Source of the DNA: Nostoc carneum NIES-2107
GTDB lineage: Bacteria > Cyanobacteriota > Cyanobacteriia > Cyanobacteriales > Nostocaceae
DNA length: 64,000 nt
Reading direction: 5' to 3'
NCBI GenBank assembly: GCA_002368155.1
Contig: AP018180.1
Location: forward strand, 7,682,561-7,746,560
Positions 9,122-17,186 of this stretch are shown here, piece after piece. Position 1 is the stretch's first letter. Every line of letters starts with the position of its first letter. Below the pieces are notes generated by a model that searched no databases, was not told the DNA's origin, and saw nothing but the letters and a program-made list of their open reading frames with translations. Made by a program: the position numbers and the translations under genes.

Positions 9122-9925
9122 ATGAAAGCATTATCAACCAAAAGTTTGTCTTTAGCTTACGATGGCGTGCCCATTATCCGAGACTTAAATTTGGCAATTC
9201 CTACGGGAAAAATTACTGCTTTAGTGGGTGCAAATGGTTGCGGTAAATCAACTTTATTAAGAGGCTTAGTGAGGTTGCTCAAACCTATTGGTGGTACCGT
9301 ATATCTTGATAGCACCTCAATTTTTAATCTGTCCACCAAAGAAGTAGCACAACAATTGGGAATTTTACCCCAAAGTCCAGTAGCACCAGAAGGATTAACA
9401 GTCAGAGATTTAGTTGCTCAAGGTCGTTATCCTTATCAAAATTGGTTGCAACAGTGGTCAGCTAAAGATGAAAAAATTGTGCAGCAGGCACTCTTAATTA
9501 CAGATTTATTAGAGTTGGCAGATAGAGCATTAGACACCTTATCTGGCGGACAACGACAACGTGCTTGGATTGCAATGGCACTAGCGCAAGATACAGATAT
9601 TTTACTGTTAGATGAACCGACTACTTTTTTAGATTTAGCACATCAAATAGAAGTTTTAGATTTGTTATATGAATTAAACCAGCATCAAGGACGAACTATT
9701 GTCATGGTGTTGCATGATTTGAATCAGGCTTGTCGTTATGCAGATTATCTAGTTGCTGTCAAACAAGGAAGAATTTTTACGGCGGGAGAACCAAAACAAG
9801 TCATGACAGAGGATATGGTAAAAGAGGTTTTTGGTTTAGAGTGTCGTGTGATTTCCGATCCAGTTTTGGGAACACCAATGTGTGTACCCATAGGACGCAA
9901 GGGCAAATTAAAAAGTAAAAAGTAA
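9122..9925 (+). CDS. Iron-siderophore ABC transporter ATP-binding protein (FecE/FepC-like)
   Basis: A 267-residue ABC ATPase with Walker [10 protein letters not shown] (about residues 37-45), the Q-loop at LGILPQSP, the signature LSGGQRQR, Walker B '[14 protein letters not shown]' and the H-loop 'MVLHDLNQA'. The order and spacing match the FepC/FecE group that powers siderophore and cobalamin import. It is the third gene of a permease-permease-ATPase operon. The last codons are written within a heptamer repeat (AAAAAGT, 9910-9930) that runs through the stop codon, so the Lys/Ser-rich tail KLKSKK may be repeat-derived and non-essential. Confidence 0.95.
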   Translation: MKALSTKSLSLAYDGVPIIRDLNLAIPTGKITALVGANGCGKSTLLRGLVRLLKPIGGTVYLDSTSIFNLSTKEVAQQLGILPQSPVAPEGLTVRDLVAQGRYPYQNWLQQWSAKDEKIVQQALLITDLLELADRALDTLSGGQRQRAWIAMALAQDTDILLLDEPTTFLDLAHQIEVLDLLYELNQHQGRTIVMVLHDLNQACRYADYLVAVKQGRIFTAGEPKQVMTEDMVKEVFGLECRVISDPVLGTPMCVPIGRKGKLKSKK

Positions 9926-9930
9926 AAAGA
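9910..9930. repeat. Heptamer repeat AAAAAGT spanning the FecE stop codon
   Basis: Three tandem 7-mers (AAAAAGT, AAAAAGT, AAAAAGA) cover the end of the ATPase reading frame and its TAA stop. Confidence 0.7.
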
Positions 9931-9994
9931 CAATCCCCCTAAATTTATTTATGGGATTTATAATGAACGTCTTATTTCTCGACGGCAGTAGTAG

Positions 9995-10021
9995 GATGCG
10001 TTAGCGATAGCGTAACGCATC
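9995..10021. repeat. Dispersed hairpin element, copy 1 (loop GCGATAGCG)
   Basis: A perfect 9-base stem (GATGCGTTA / TAACGCATC) surrounds the loop GCGATAGCG. A second copy with the identical loop and a changed but still pairing stem base lies at 27881-27907. Confidence 0.8.
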
Positions 10022-10101
10022 ATCGCTGAGATTTTTTCTCCAAATCAAATCGGATTCCTATAGTACTTTTCAATAATTAGTTATGCAATTGGGGATAAAA
10101 A

Positions 10102-10536
10102 ATGTTAGATAACAACGAAGCAACGAGTATATTTTATGCCCTGTTATCAGCATTTTTTGCGGCTTTGACAACGATATTTGCCAAGATTGGAGTCGAGACG
10201 ATTAACCCTAATGTAGCAACCGCCATCCGCACAGTAGTAATTTTAATTATGGTTTGGGGTTGGGTTGTTGTTAAAGGACAGCTAGATACCATACTGACGA
10301 TTAGTTCAAAAACCCTACTATTTCTCGTCTTATCTGGGTTGTCCACAGGCTTATCTTGGTTATTTTACTTTCGCGCTTTACAAGTCGGAAAAGCTTCTTT
10401 AGTCGCACCTTTGGACAAATCGAGTTTAGTTTTAGTGCTGATTTTTTCAATACTTTTTCTTCAGGAACCGCTAACCCTACCTGTGATATTGGGGACTAGC
10501 TTGATTTTAACTGGTACACTAATTTTGATTCGTTGA
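10102..10536 (+). CDS. EamA/DMT-family transporter, single-domain (half-size)
   Basis: The product is 144 residues with about five hydrophobic segments and one EamA domain. It shows the 'AALTTIFAKIGVETINPNVATAIRT' opening and the 'SGLSTGLSWLFYFRALQVGKASLVAPLDKSSL' block near residues 75-105. Typical drug/metabolite transporters have two such repeats (about 290 residues). One-repeat members of this size exist as a separate group and probably dimerise. No truncation is apparent, because both ends are intact. The substrate is unknown. It lies between the importer operon and the first regulator, so a role in siderophore traffic is possible but unsupported. Confidence 0.85.
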   Translation: MLDNNEATSIFYALLSAFFAALTTIFAKIGVETINPNVATAIRTVVILIMVWGWVVVKGQLDTILTISSKTLLFLVLSGLSTGLSWLFYFRALQVGKASLVAPLDKSSLVLVLIFSILFLQEPLTLPVILGTSLILTGTLILIR

Positions 10537-10750
10537 AATGTCAAGATATTCTCATTGTTTGCGATCGCATCTCCGTTGCGCTTTTCTGTATCGGTAACCA
10601 AATTTAATAAGATAATTTCCTAGTTAGAACCTATAATTTAATGCTCATAGGATTATTTCTATTTCCTAAAAAACCCTGATTAATCAATCCCATTTACAAT
10701 CATCACCTTGAAGTCTATAACTCTTATATACAAGCTAGTGTGATATAATT

Positions 10751-10769
10751 ATTGCTAATATATAGCAAT
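10751..10769. promoter_or_regulatory. Inverted repeat ATTGCTA-N5-TAGCAAT upstream of regulator 1
   Basis: Seven-base arms (10751-10757 and 10763-10769) lie 29 bases before the regulator ATG and just after a TATAAT-like sequence (about 10744-10749). The same arms recur upstream of the first TonB receptor (11852/11870) with wider spacing. It is a candidate operator; no factor can be named from sequence alone. Confidence 0.45.
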
Positions 10770-10797
10770 TAACTATTTTTGAATCCACAGCCCCATC

Positions 10798-11799
10798 ATG
10801 ACATTGATCCTCAATAAATCGGACTGGGATGATATGTGGCAGCAGACTGCCAACCCCGATCTCCAAAAGTTTGGATCTGATGAGTTTGAGGAAGTGTTGC
10901 AAATGCCGCAAGTTGCTGGTCAGGGTTATTCTTGTCAAATAGAATTATCACCTGGGGTGTCGTTGGGTTTTGCGGATTGCGAATACCACCAGGATTTGAT
11001 CATCAAGACACCAGCCCACGACCATTTGATTCAAATTAATATTTTGTTATCGGGATTCCTTGATTGTGAGGGAGTTCACCCGCGTTTGGATGGGACGCGC
11101 AGTTATTTTTCTGGTAGTGGAATTTCGCCCTCTGTTACCGAAAAACATCAAAGTGGAGGGCGTTTGAGTTTTGTGAATGTGGAAATTGCGCCACAGGTGC
11201 TGGAATCGTTTTTGGACGATGGACAACGCCAGCTAGACAATATCAAGCAACTATTCAAGGGTGAGGATTGGAAGGTAGCCTTTTACCCAAAGGTGACAGC
11301 AAAAGTGCGATCGCTTGCTCAAGAATTATGGCATCCACCTTATCGTGGTGCAGCTAAACGTCTTTATTTACAAGCCAAAGTGTTTGAGTTATTAGCCTTG
11401 TATCTAGATTTAATTGCTGACAATCAAGAACCAGTTCGCAATTTACCAAGGCTCAAACCAGATACAATTGCCCGTATCCACCAGGCTAAAGAAATTTTAA
11501 CTGCCCAAATCGAACATCCACCATCATTATCAGCATTAGCGCAATTAGTGGGAGTGAGCGATCGCACTTTGCAACGCGGGTTTCAAATACTTTTTCAAAC
11601 AACAGTGGTAGGCTATTTGACACAGTTGCGGTTAGACAAAGCCGAAAAATTACTACGCCAAGGCGAACGCACAGTTGCAGAGGTAGCGAATTTAGTAGGC
11701 TATGGGCATTTAGGTCATTTTTCCGCAGCATTTAAACAACGATTTGGCATCACACCTAGTCAATGTTTGGCAGGTAAAAAGACGGTTTTTGGCAGATAA
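10798..11799 (+). CDS. AraC-family transcriptional regulator, PchR-like (regulator 1)
   Basis: The product is 333 residues. The N-terminal two thirds is a ligand-sensing domain like that of PchR (PGVSLGFADCEYHQDL, LSGFLDCEGVHPRL, PYRGAAKRLYLQAKVFELLAL). The C-terminal about 100 residues form the double helix-turn-helix of AraC proteins (LSALAQLVGVSDRTLQRGF and VAEVANLVGYGHLGHFSAAFKQRFGITPSQ). PchR-type regulators sense the cognate ferri-siderophore and activate its receptor and biosynthesis genes, usually under Fur control. It is followed after 118 bases by a TonB receptor, its likely target. The final codons form part of a direct repeat (11783-11813) that may be an operator for this protein family. 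Confidence 0.92.
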   Translation: MTLILNKSDWDDMWQQTANPDLQKFGSDEFEEVLQMPQVAGQGYSCQIELSPGVSLGFADCEYHQDLIIKTPAHDHLIQINILLSGFLDCEGVHPRLDGTRSYFSGSGISPSVTEKHQSGGRLSFVNVEIAPQVLESFLDDGQRQLDNIKQLFKGEDWKVAFYPKVTAKVRSLAQELWHPPYRGAAKRLYLQAKVFELLALYLDLIADNQEPVRNLPRLKPDTIARIHQAKEILTAQIEHPPSLSALAQLVGVSDRTLQRGFQILFQTTVVGYLTQLRLDKAEKLLRQGERTVAEVANLVGYGHLGHFSAAFKQRFGITPSQCLAGKKTVFGR

Positions 11800-11819
11800 A
11801 TGTCGGTTTTTGGATAGAC
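11783..11819 (+). promoter_or_regulatory. Direct repeat CGGTTTTTGG, 21-base period, upstream of receptor 1
   Basis: CGGTTTTTGGCAGATA (11783-11798) and CGGTTTTTGGATAGAC (11804-11819) lie on the same face of the helix, 21 bases apart. The first copy is inside the last codons of the upstream regulator. Related TTTTGG(G)ATAGA sites occur before receptor 2 (17083) and the ABC exporter (21014). Tandem half-sites at two helical turns are the usual binding mode of AraC-family activators. Confidence 0.55.
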
Positions 11820-11851
11820 ACCTGGCAATCGACTTTCCTATACTACCCCTA

Positions 11852-11876
11852 ATTGCTATTAAGAATTATTAGCAAT
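11852..11876. promoter_or_regulatory. Inverted repeat ATTGCTA-N11-TAGCAAT upstream of receptor 1
   Basis: Arms lie at 11852-11858 and 11870-11876. The whole block, with ATTAAGAA inside and AATAAG after it, is conserved before receptor 2 at 17129-17153, where the arms are ATTGCA/TGCAAT. It lies 41 bases before the receptor ATG and may be a core promoter or operator element. Confidence 0.5.
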
Positions 11877-11917
11877 AAGTTGCTTGGTTTTGATATTTTT
11901 ATTGTGTGTGAGGAACG

Positions 11918-14539
11918 ATGAAGCGTTGGTGTTTGTCCGCTAAGGTTCGTTTATGGTTTCTAATCAGCCTTTCTGGATACTTAAATATGATTTTAGTACA
12001 ACCAGGATGGGCAAAGGATAAAACCCAAAATCCAGAAGTACCGTCTTTAAACCCACAAATAATCAAGAATTCTCCAATTCCCCAAATTAGTGACATTGAA
12101 CTTCCTGCTACCAGCGCTCAGATGTTGGTACAGACACAACAAACTAATGTTGTAACAATTACGAGTGTCAAAGCCAATCCCACAGACAAAGGTGTAGAGG
12201 TAATTTTAGAGACAACTCAAGGAGAACAACTGCAAATCACAACTCGGAGTGAAGGTAATAACTTTATTGCAGATGTTCCCAATGCTCAGTTACGTTTACC
12301 TTCAGGCGAAGCTTTCACATTTCGGTCGGAAAAACCAATTGCGGGAATTACGGAAATCACAGTTACAAATATTGATGCCAATAATATACGAGTAATTGTA
12401 GTGGGTGAGAAAGCTTTGCCCACAGTTGAGTTATTTGATGGGGATGAAGGGCTGATTTTTGCAATTGTATCTCCGACAACGACAACACAACAACCCCCAG
12501 AACAGCCAACAACTGAAACACCATCAGAACAACCAGCAGCACAGCAAGATGAGCCAATCGAGTTGGTAGTTACAGGAGAACAAGACGGATATCGCATACC
12601 CAATGCTTCAACCGCAACGCGGACAGATACGCCATTGCGAGATATTCCCCAATCGATTCAGATAATTCCTCAAGAAGTATTGCGGGATCAACGCGCCGAT
12701 ATATCTAGTGCGTTGTTGAATGCTCCCAGTGTACGTAATGCAGCACCCTCTAATTTTGACTCCTTGCGATTGCAAGTGAGAGGCTTTTTTAGCCAACCTA
12801 CGGTGAATGGAATTAAAGAAACCAATGGTTTAGCCTCTAACGTGGGGCCTGATTTGACAGGAATTGAAAATATTGAAATTCTTCTAGGGCCAAACTCAGT
12901 TTTACTTGGTTCTACATCTCCGGGTGGAACAGTTAACTTTGTCACCAAACAACCTTTACGATATCCTTACTACTTTATTGAAGCTACTGTGGGTAGTTTT
13001 GATTTTTATCGTGGTGAGGTGGATTTATCTGGGCCTCTAGATGATGATAAAAAAGCCCTATATCGGCTCAATGCATCTTACAGAGAACAAGGGTTTTTTA
13101 CAGATTTGAGCCAAACTAGAAACTTGGTAATTGCGCCAGTTTTGAGTTTAGAACTGAGCAAAAATACAAATCTGACCATTGAAGGAACTTATAAGTATTT
13201 AGAGCAAGAAAACTACAATTTAGGCTTACCGGCGATTGGAACCATCTTTTCTAATCCCAATGGCGAGATACCCCGTAGTCGCATTACCAATGAAGGCGAA
13301 CTGAATGTCACTACTACCAGGCTAGGATATAGATTAGAGCATAAATTTAATGAGAATTGGTCATTAAATAATACTTTTCGGTATGGATACCTGAACTACG
13401 ATAGTGCAGGTGTCAATATTGGGACAAGGCTTTTAAACGATAATCGTACCTTACTGAGAACAGCTAACGATTCCAACGATCGCTATCGTGATTATAGACT
13501 CACAACAAATGTGATCGGCAAGTTTGCCACAGGTGGAATTGAGCATCAATTACTATTTGGTATCGATTTAGGAAGGCTGAACAATACCTTAAAATTTACA
13601 AGTAGATCGGGCGCACCCATTGACTTATTTAATCCGATTTACGGTCAAGCGCCGGGAGCAGTTACATTTGAGCTTGATACTAATACCGTCACTGATGAGC
13701 TGGGCTTTATAGTACAAGATCAGGTGGCGATCGCAGATAATTTAAAATTACTCCTGAGTGGTCGATTTGATACCTTCACCCAAATCAACAGAGACTTTCT
13801 CGCTGCAACCGAAACCAGTCAATCAGGTAGTGCTTTTAGTCCCCGCATAGGTATTGTATATCAGCCGATCCCGGCTATTTCCCTGTATGCAAACTATAGC
13901 CGCTCCTTTGAACCTGCTATTGGTCAAGCCTTTGATGGGAGTGACTTTGAGCCGACAAAGGGGACACAGTACGAAGTTGGAGTTAAAACCGATTTCCATG
14001 ACAGGCTTTCGGCTACACTAGCTTTCTATGACGTTACCCAATCGAACGTTTTAACTGAAGATCCAAATAATGTAGGTTTTTCTGTACAAACAGGAGAACA
14101 ACGCAGCCAAGGTATTGAACTCAGTCTTACAGGTGAAATATTACCAGGATGGAATGTGTTTGCTAGTTACGCCTATAACGATGCTCGTGTCACCGCAGAT
14201 AATAGCATTCCCGTAGGCAATCGCGTACAACGGACTACCCCCCATGCAGCTAGTTTATGGACAACCTATGAAATTCAACGAGGTAACTTACAAGGTTTCG
14301 GCTTTGGTTTAGGATTGTTTTATGTAGGCGATCGCGCCGGAGATACTGGAAATACATTTGAAGTACCTAGTTATTTCACCACAGATGCTGCTATTTTCTA
14401 CAAAAAAGACAGATTACGTGCAGCAATCAATATCAAAAACCTCTTTAACGTAGACTATTTTGAAAATGCTTTTAGTCGCTTGCGCGTCTCTCCTGGTGCG
14501 CCATTTACAGTTCAGGGAACTATTTCTTGGGAGTTTTGA
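11918..14539 (+). CDS. TonB-dependent siderophore receptor with N-terminal AMIN domain (receptor 1)
   Basis: An 873-residue outer-membrane receptor. An N-terminal export signal (about residues 1-32) is followed by an AMIN domain (about 78-185), a low-complexity Thr/Gln/Pro linker and a TonB-box-like segment (PIELVVTGEQD). The plug domain (IPQSIQIIPQEVL... IENIEILLGPNSVLLG...PGGTVNFVTK) precedes a 22-strand barrel ending in the aromatic C-terminus ISWEF that outer-membrane assembly recognises. AMIN domains on TonB receptors are a cyanobacterial feature, probably giving peptidoglycan or envelope attachment. The plug and barrel match the FhuA/FoxA-type siderophore receptor group. It sits between a PchR-like regulator and a binding lipoprotein gene (16 bases downstream), so co-transcription with the lipoprotein is likely. 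Confidence 0.95.
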   Translation: MKRWCLSAKVRLWFLISLSGYLNMILVQPGWAKDKTQNPEVPSLNPQIIKNSPIPQISDIELPATSAQMLVQTQQTNVVTITSVKANPTDKGVEVILETTQGEQLQITTRSEGNNFIADVPNAQLRLPSGEAFTFRSEKPIAGITEITVTNIDANNIRVIVVGEKALPTVELFDGDEGLIFAIVSPTTTTQQPPEQPTTETPSEQPAAQQDEPIELVVTGEQDGYRIPNASTATRTDTPLRDIPQSIQIIPQEVLRDQRADISSALLNAPSVRNAAPSNFDSLRLQVRGFFSQPTVNGIKETNGLASNVGPDLTGIENIEILLGPNSVLLGSTSPGGTVNFVTKQPLRYPYYFIEATVGSFDFYRGEVDLSGPLDDDKKALYRLNASYREQGFFTDLSQTRNLVIAPVLSLELSKNTNLTIEGTYKYLEQENYNLGLPAIGTIFSNPNGEIPRSRITNEGELNVTTTRLGYRLEHKFNENWSLNNTFRYGYLNYDSAGVNIGTRLLNDNRTLLRTANDSNDRYRDYRLTTNVIGKFATGGIEHQLLFGIDLGRLNNTLKFTSRSGAPIDLFNPIYGQAPGAVTFELDTNTVTDELGFIVQDQVAIADNLKLLLSGRFDTFTQINRDFLAATETSQSGSAFSPRIGIVYQPIPAISLYANYSRSFEPAIGQAFDGSDFEPTKGTQYEVGVKTDFHDRLSATLAFYDVTQSNVLTEDPNNVGFSVQTGEQRSQGIELSLTGEILPGWNVFASYAYNDARVTADNSIPVGNRVQRTTPHAASLWTTYEIQRGNLQGFGFGLGLFYVGDRAGDTGNTFEVPSYFTTDAAIFYKKDRLRAAINIKNLFNVDYFENAFSRLRVSPGAPFTVQGTISWEF

Positions 14540-14554
14540 AAAGTCTAGGTTTTC

Positions 14555-15550
14555 ATGAACAGGTTTCTTTACCGTCTCACCTCTGTGCTATGTCTATTAA
14601 TGACGATGTTTACACTTGTTTGCGCTTGTAGCAAAAGTGTTGTTGATGAAGTTGCAACTTCACACTCTCCACAACCAAGTTTAGAATGTCGAGTAGTACA
14701 GCACGCCAGAGGAGAAACTTGTATTCCCCTCAACCCGCAACGAATTGTCACCCTAGATTTCAACAGTTTTGCGGCTGTTCTAGCGTTAGACATTAAACCG
14801 ATCGCCACTTGGATTACAACTGAAATAGAAGATGACTTTCGTTACTTTCAAGGAAAAGCAAATGGAGTAGAAATTTTACGTAGTTCCGGTGGTCAAATTA
14901 ATTTAGAAAAACTTGTATTACTCCATCCCGATTTAATTATTGTGATTTCCCATCCAGGATTTGCCGGAATTTATAAATATGTATCGCAAATAGCACCCAC
15001 AGTCATTTTACCTTGGGTCGAGACTAGAGCAAATTGGAAACAACACATTCAAGATGTTGCCAAAGTTTTTAATAAAACAGAAACAGGTGTTCAACTAATA
15101 AATTACTATAACCAACGTGTTCACCAATTAAAGCAGACAATTGGTAATAATCATCGGGAAATTCGCACATCATTTGCTTTTGTTGCTGCAGGGAGATTAG
15201 TTATCACCCGTCAAAAATCTTTTGCGGGTGGAATTTTAAATGATCTTGGTATATTAAATCTTATATTTGACGAATCTGGTGATTATGATTTACCTCTTTC
15301 AGAAGAACTCTTACCCAAGATTGACAGCGATATCCTATTTATTGCACCACTACGAAAAGATGATTACTCAGTTATTCAAAAGCTTCAGCAAAAGCCTTTA
15401 TGGTCTAAAATCAACGCTGTGCAGCAAAATCAAGTTTATCTAGTAGATTTTTCTGTTTGGCGGGGGCTGAATATGCTTGCAGCTTATGCAATGCTTGATG
15501 ACATTGATAAATACATCTTTAACATTCTTGAAAATCATGCCGAAATATAA
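14555..15550 (+). CDS. Iron-siderophore ABC transporter substrate-binding lipoprotein (FecB/FepB-like), 1
   Basis: The product is 331 residues. A signal peptide ends in a lipobox-like LVCAC (Cys about residue 25), so it is probably lipid-anchored in the periplasm. The mature part is a class III periplasmic binding protein (peripla_BP_2): HARGETCIPLNPQRIVTLDF, then LVLLHPDLIIV, a long connecting helix, and the C-terminal KPLWSKINAVQQNQVYLVD block. It would deliver Fe-siderophore from receptor 1 to the FecCD importer. Only 16 bases separate it from the receptor gene, and its end overlaps the next gene by 14 bases. All three are likely one transcript. Confidence 0.92.
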   Translation: MNRFLYRLTSVLCLLMTMFTLVCACSKSVVDEVATSHSPQPSLECRVVQHARGETCIPLNPQRIVTLDFNSFAAVLALDIKPIATWITTEIEDDFRYFQGKANGVEILRSSGGQINLEKLVLLHPDLIIVISHPGFAGIYKYVSQIAPTVILPWVETRANWKQHIQDVAKVFNKTETGVQLINYYNQRVHQLKQTIGNNHREIRTSFAFVAAGRLVITRQKSFAGGILNDLGILNLIFDESGDYDLPLSEELLPKIDSDILFIAPLRKDDYSVIQKLQQKPLWSKINAVQQNQVYLVDFSVWRGLNMLAAYAMLDDIDKYIFNILENHAEI

Positions 15551-15914
15551 CCTATTTGTCTGTAAATCTTGTCATCGTTCCTCCCAAGAACGACCAGAGA
15601 ATCCCCCTTTTGATGGTGAATTTTTACTTGAAAAACTAAATAATTTATGTAAAGAAAAAGATTCACTAAATGAACTAGAGATTAAACCCGTTGAATGTTT
15701 GTGGGCTTGTAATCACGGCTGTGTTGTAGCTGCTTCCCACCCAGACAAACCCACCTATATTTTCGTCAATTTGACTCCAGAAGAAAGCGCCGCATCATTA
15801 CTGGAATTTATGCAATTGTATATCAAGAGTCGCAAAGGCAATATAGCTTGGAAACAATTACCTGAAGTGTTACAAGCTGCTATTTTCGCGCAAATTCCGC
15901 CTGGAGAAAAGTAG
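15537..15914 (+). CDS. DUF1636 cysteine-rich, ferredoxin-like metal-binding protein
   Basis: About 125 residues starting MPKYNLFVCKSCHRSS. The spaced cysteines (C9, C12 and CLWACNHGC in the middle) match the DUF1636 family. Its fold and cysteine pattern resemble the thioredoxin-like [2Fe-2S] ferredoxins, and it is often found near metal or cobalamin genes. I chose the ATG at 15537 because homologues begin at this point. A longer frame from 15477 would overlap the lipoprotein gene deeply. The 14-base overlap with that gene implies translational coupling. A role in handling iron after uptake, or in electron supply for ferric reduction, is an inference from its location in the siderophore operon. 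Confidence 0.8.
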   Translation: MPKYNLFVCKSCHRSSQERPENPPFDGEFLLEKLNNLCKEKDSLNELEIKPVECLWACNHGCVVAASHPDKPTYIFVNLTPEESAASLLEFMQLYIKSRKGNIAWKQLPEVLQAAIFAQIPPGEK

Positions 15915-16079
15915 CTACTGTTACAACATATTGTGGCAAACTATAGTTACGAAATTGCGATCGCCTATCGTCTGTATCAATCCTTGATCAAAGACTATAC
16001 AATCGTTTCCGCCCTCAATCATCCTTTCCATGATAAGATTATTGACAGTAATTTTCATTAATATTAATAATTCCTGACA

Positions 16080-17078
16080 ATGAAAATCACCTTAACAGTT
16101 AAAGAGTACAATGAACTGTTGAAGAAAAGTAAGGAAGATAGTACCGCCTGTCCAGGGTTAGAATCGGAAGAATATTTTGATGAAATGCCTAAACAGCTTG
16201 GTAAAGGCTACTACCGAGCAATAGAAGTTTACCCTGAAATGTGGTTATGTATTTTTGATAAAAAGTATCATCAAGATATTGTCCTGAAAACGCCAGTCAA
16301 TCATCATCCTCTCCAGTTTGGTGCTTTAGCAGTCGGGATGTACACAGATCAATATGGTCAGGTTGGGGGAGGATATACATTTATTTCTGGTGGTGGCGTT
16401 CAACATAAAATTGACGTGTGCTATCGCCATTCTCAAAGGATTTTGGGTATTGACATAGAAATGCGACCGGGGTTGTTGCAGACTTTTTTCCCTGGACAGG
16501 ATGGAGAAATGCTACCTCAGTTAAAATTTTTGGCAAAAGAAAGCGATCGCCAAACATTAACTTATCCGAAAACTAATCCAGCTATTCAAAATGTTGTGCT
16601 GCAAATAATTAACTGTCCCTATCGAGGAACAACTAAGCGAATGTATTTGCAGGGTAAAGTCATCGAATTGATGGCTTTGCAATTAGCTCCTTTTTTGGAA
16701 GAGACTACAGTCAAGCAATTACCATCACGATTAAAAAGAGAAACTATTGCCAAAATTCATCACGCCAAAGAAATTTTACAAGCAAGTTTAGAAAATCCAC
16801 CATTATTGTCAGAGTTAGCTCAACAAGTAGGCGTGAGTGAGAGTACCTTGCAAAGAGGGTTTCAGATGCAATTTGGTACAACAGTGTTTGGTTATTTGAC
16901 AAATCAGCGTATGGAAAAAGCGCATCAACTGTTACAAAATCATAGTTTCACTGTGGCTGAAGTTGCTAATATTGTAGGCTATTGTCATTTAGGACATTTT
17001 GCAGCAGCCTTTAAGCGCAAGTTTGGGATCACGCCACAGGAATCTTGTTTGGCTAAAAAGCTTGTTTCAGGACTATAA
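16080..17078 (+). CDS. AraC-family transcriptional regulator, PchR-like (regulator 2)
   Basis: The product is 332 residues and a paralogue of the regulator at 10798. It shares layout and motifs: PEMWLCIFDKKYHQDIVLKTP and PYRGTTKRMYLQGKVIELMALQL in the sensing domain, and LLSELAQQVGVSESTLQRGFQ with VAEVANIVGYCHLGHFAAAFKRKFGITPQE in the DNA-binding part. It precedes the second TonB receptor in the same way as regulator 1 precedes receptor 1, so each receptor probably has its own ligand-responsive activator. The sensing halves differ much more than the helix-turn-helix halves, consistent with different or modified ferri-siderophore ligands acting on similar DNA sites. Confidence 0.92.
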   Translation: MKITLTVKEYNELLKKSKEDSTACPGLESEEYFDEMPKQLGKGYYRAIEVYPEMWLCIFDKKYHQDIVLKTPVNHHPLQFGALAVGMYTDQYGQVGGGYTFISGGGVQHKIDVCYRHSQRILGIDIEMRPGLLQTFFPGQDGEMLPQLKFLAKESDRQTLTYPKTNPAIQNVVLQIINCPYRGTTKRMYLQGKVIELMALQLAPFLEETTVKQLPSRLKRETIAKIHHAKEILQASLENPPLLSELAQQVGVSESTLQRGFQMQFGTTVFGYLTNQRMEKAHQLLQNHSFTVAEVANIVGYCHLGHFAAAFKRKFGITPQESCLAKKLVSGL

Positions 17079-17096
17079 GACTGTTTTGGGATAGAC
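17064..17096 (+). promoter_or_regulatory. Imperfect direct repeat with GTTTTGGGATAGAC upstream of receptor 2
   Basis: GTTTCAGGA (17064-17072, inside the end of regulator 2) and GTTTTGGGATAGAC (17083-17096) are 19 bases apart. The second copy shares TTTTGG(G)ATAGA with sites before receptor 1 and before the ABC exporter. It is a candidate AraC/PchR-type operator. Confidence 0.45.
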
Positions 17097-17128
17097 TCGA
17101 TCAATTGGATTCCTCTAAACTCTGGGTT

Positions 17129-17153
17129 ATTGCAATTAAGAAATATATGCAAT
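17129..17153. promoter_or_regulatory. Inverted repeat ATTGCA-N13-TGCAAT upstream of receptor 2
   Basis: This block aligns base by base with 11852-11876 before receptor 1, sharing ATTAAGAA and GCAATAAG, although the surrounding non-coding sequence has diverged. It is therefore likely to be functional, as an operator or part of the promoter. Confidence 0.5.
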
Positions 17154-17186
17154 AAGCAGTATTGTTTTAGTGGTGTAGGAAGTGGT

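Noticed and set aside
9910-9930. Possible frameshift in the FecE end
   Set aside because: The AAAAAGT repeat only adds a Lys/Ser tail after a complete ATPase domain, so the gene is intact.
10102-10536. Truncated DMT transporter pseudogene
   Set aside because: The frame has a proper start and stop, complete helices and the size of the known one-repeat EamA group, so it is kept as a real gene.
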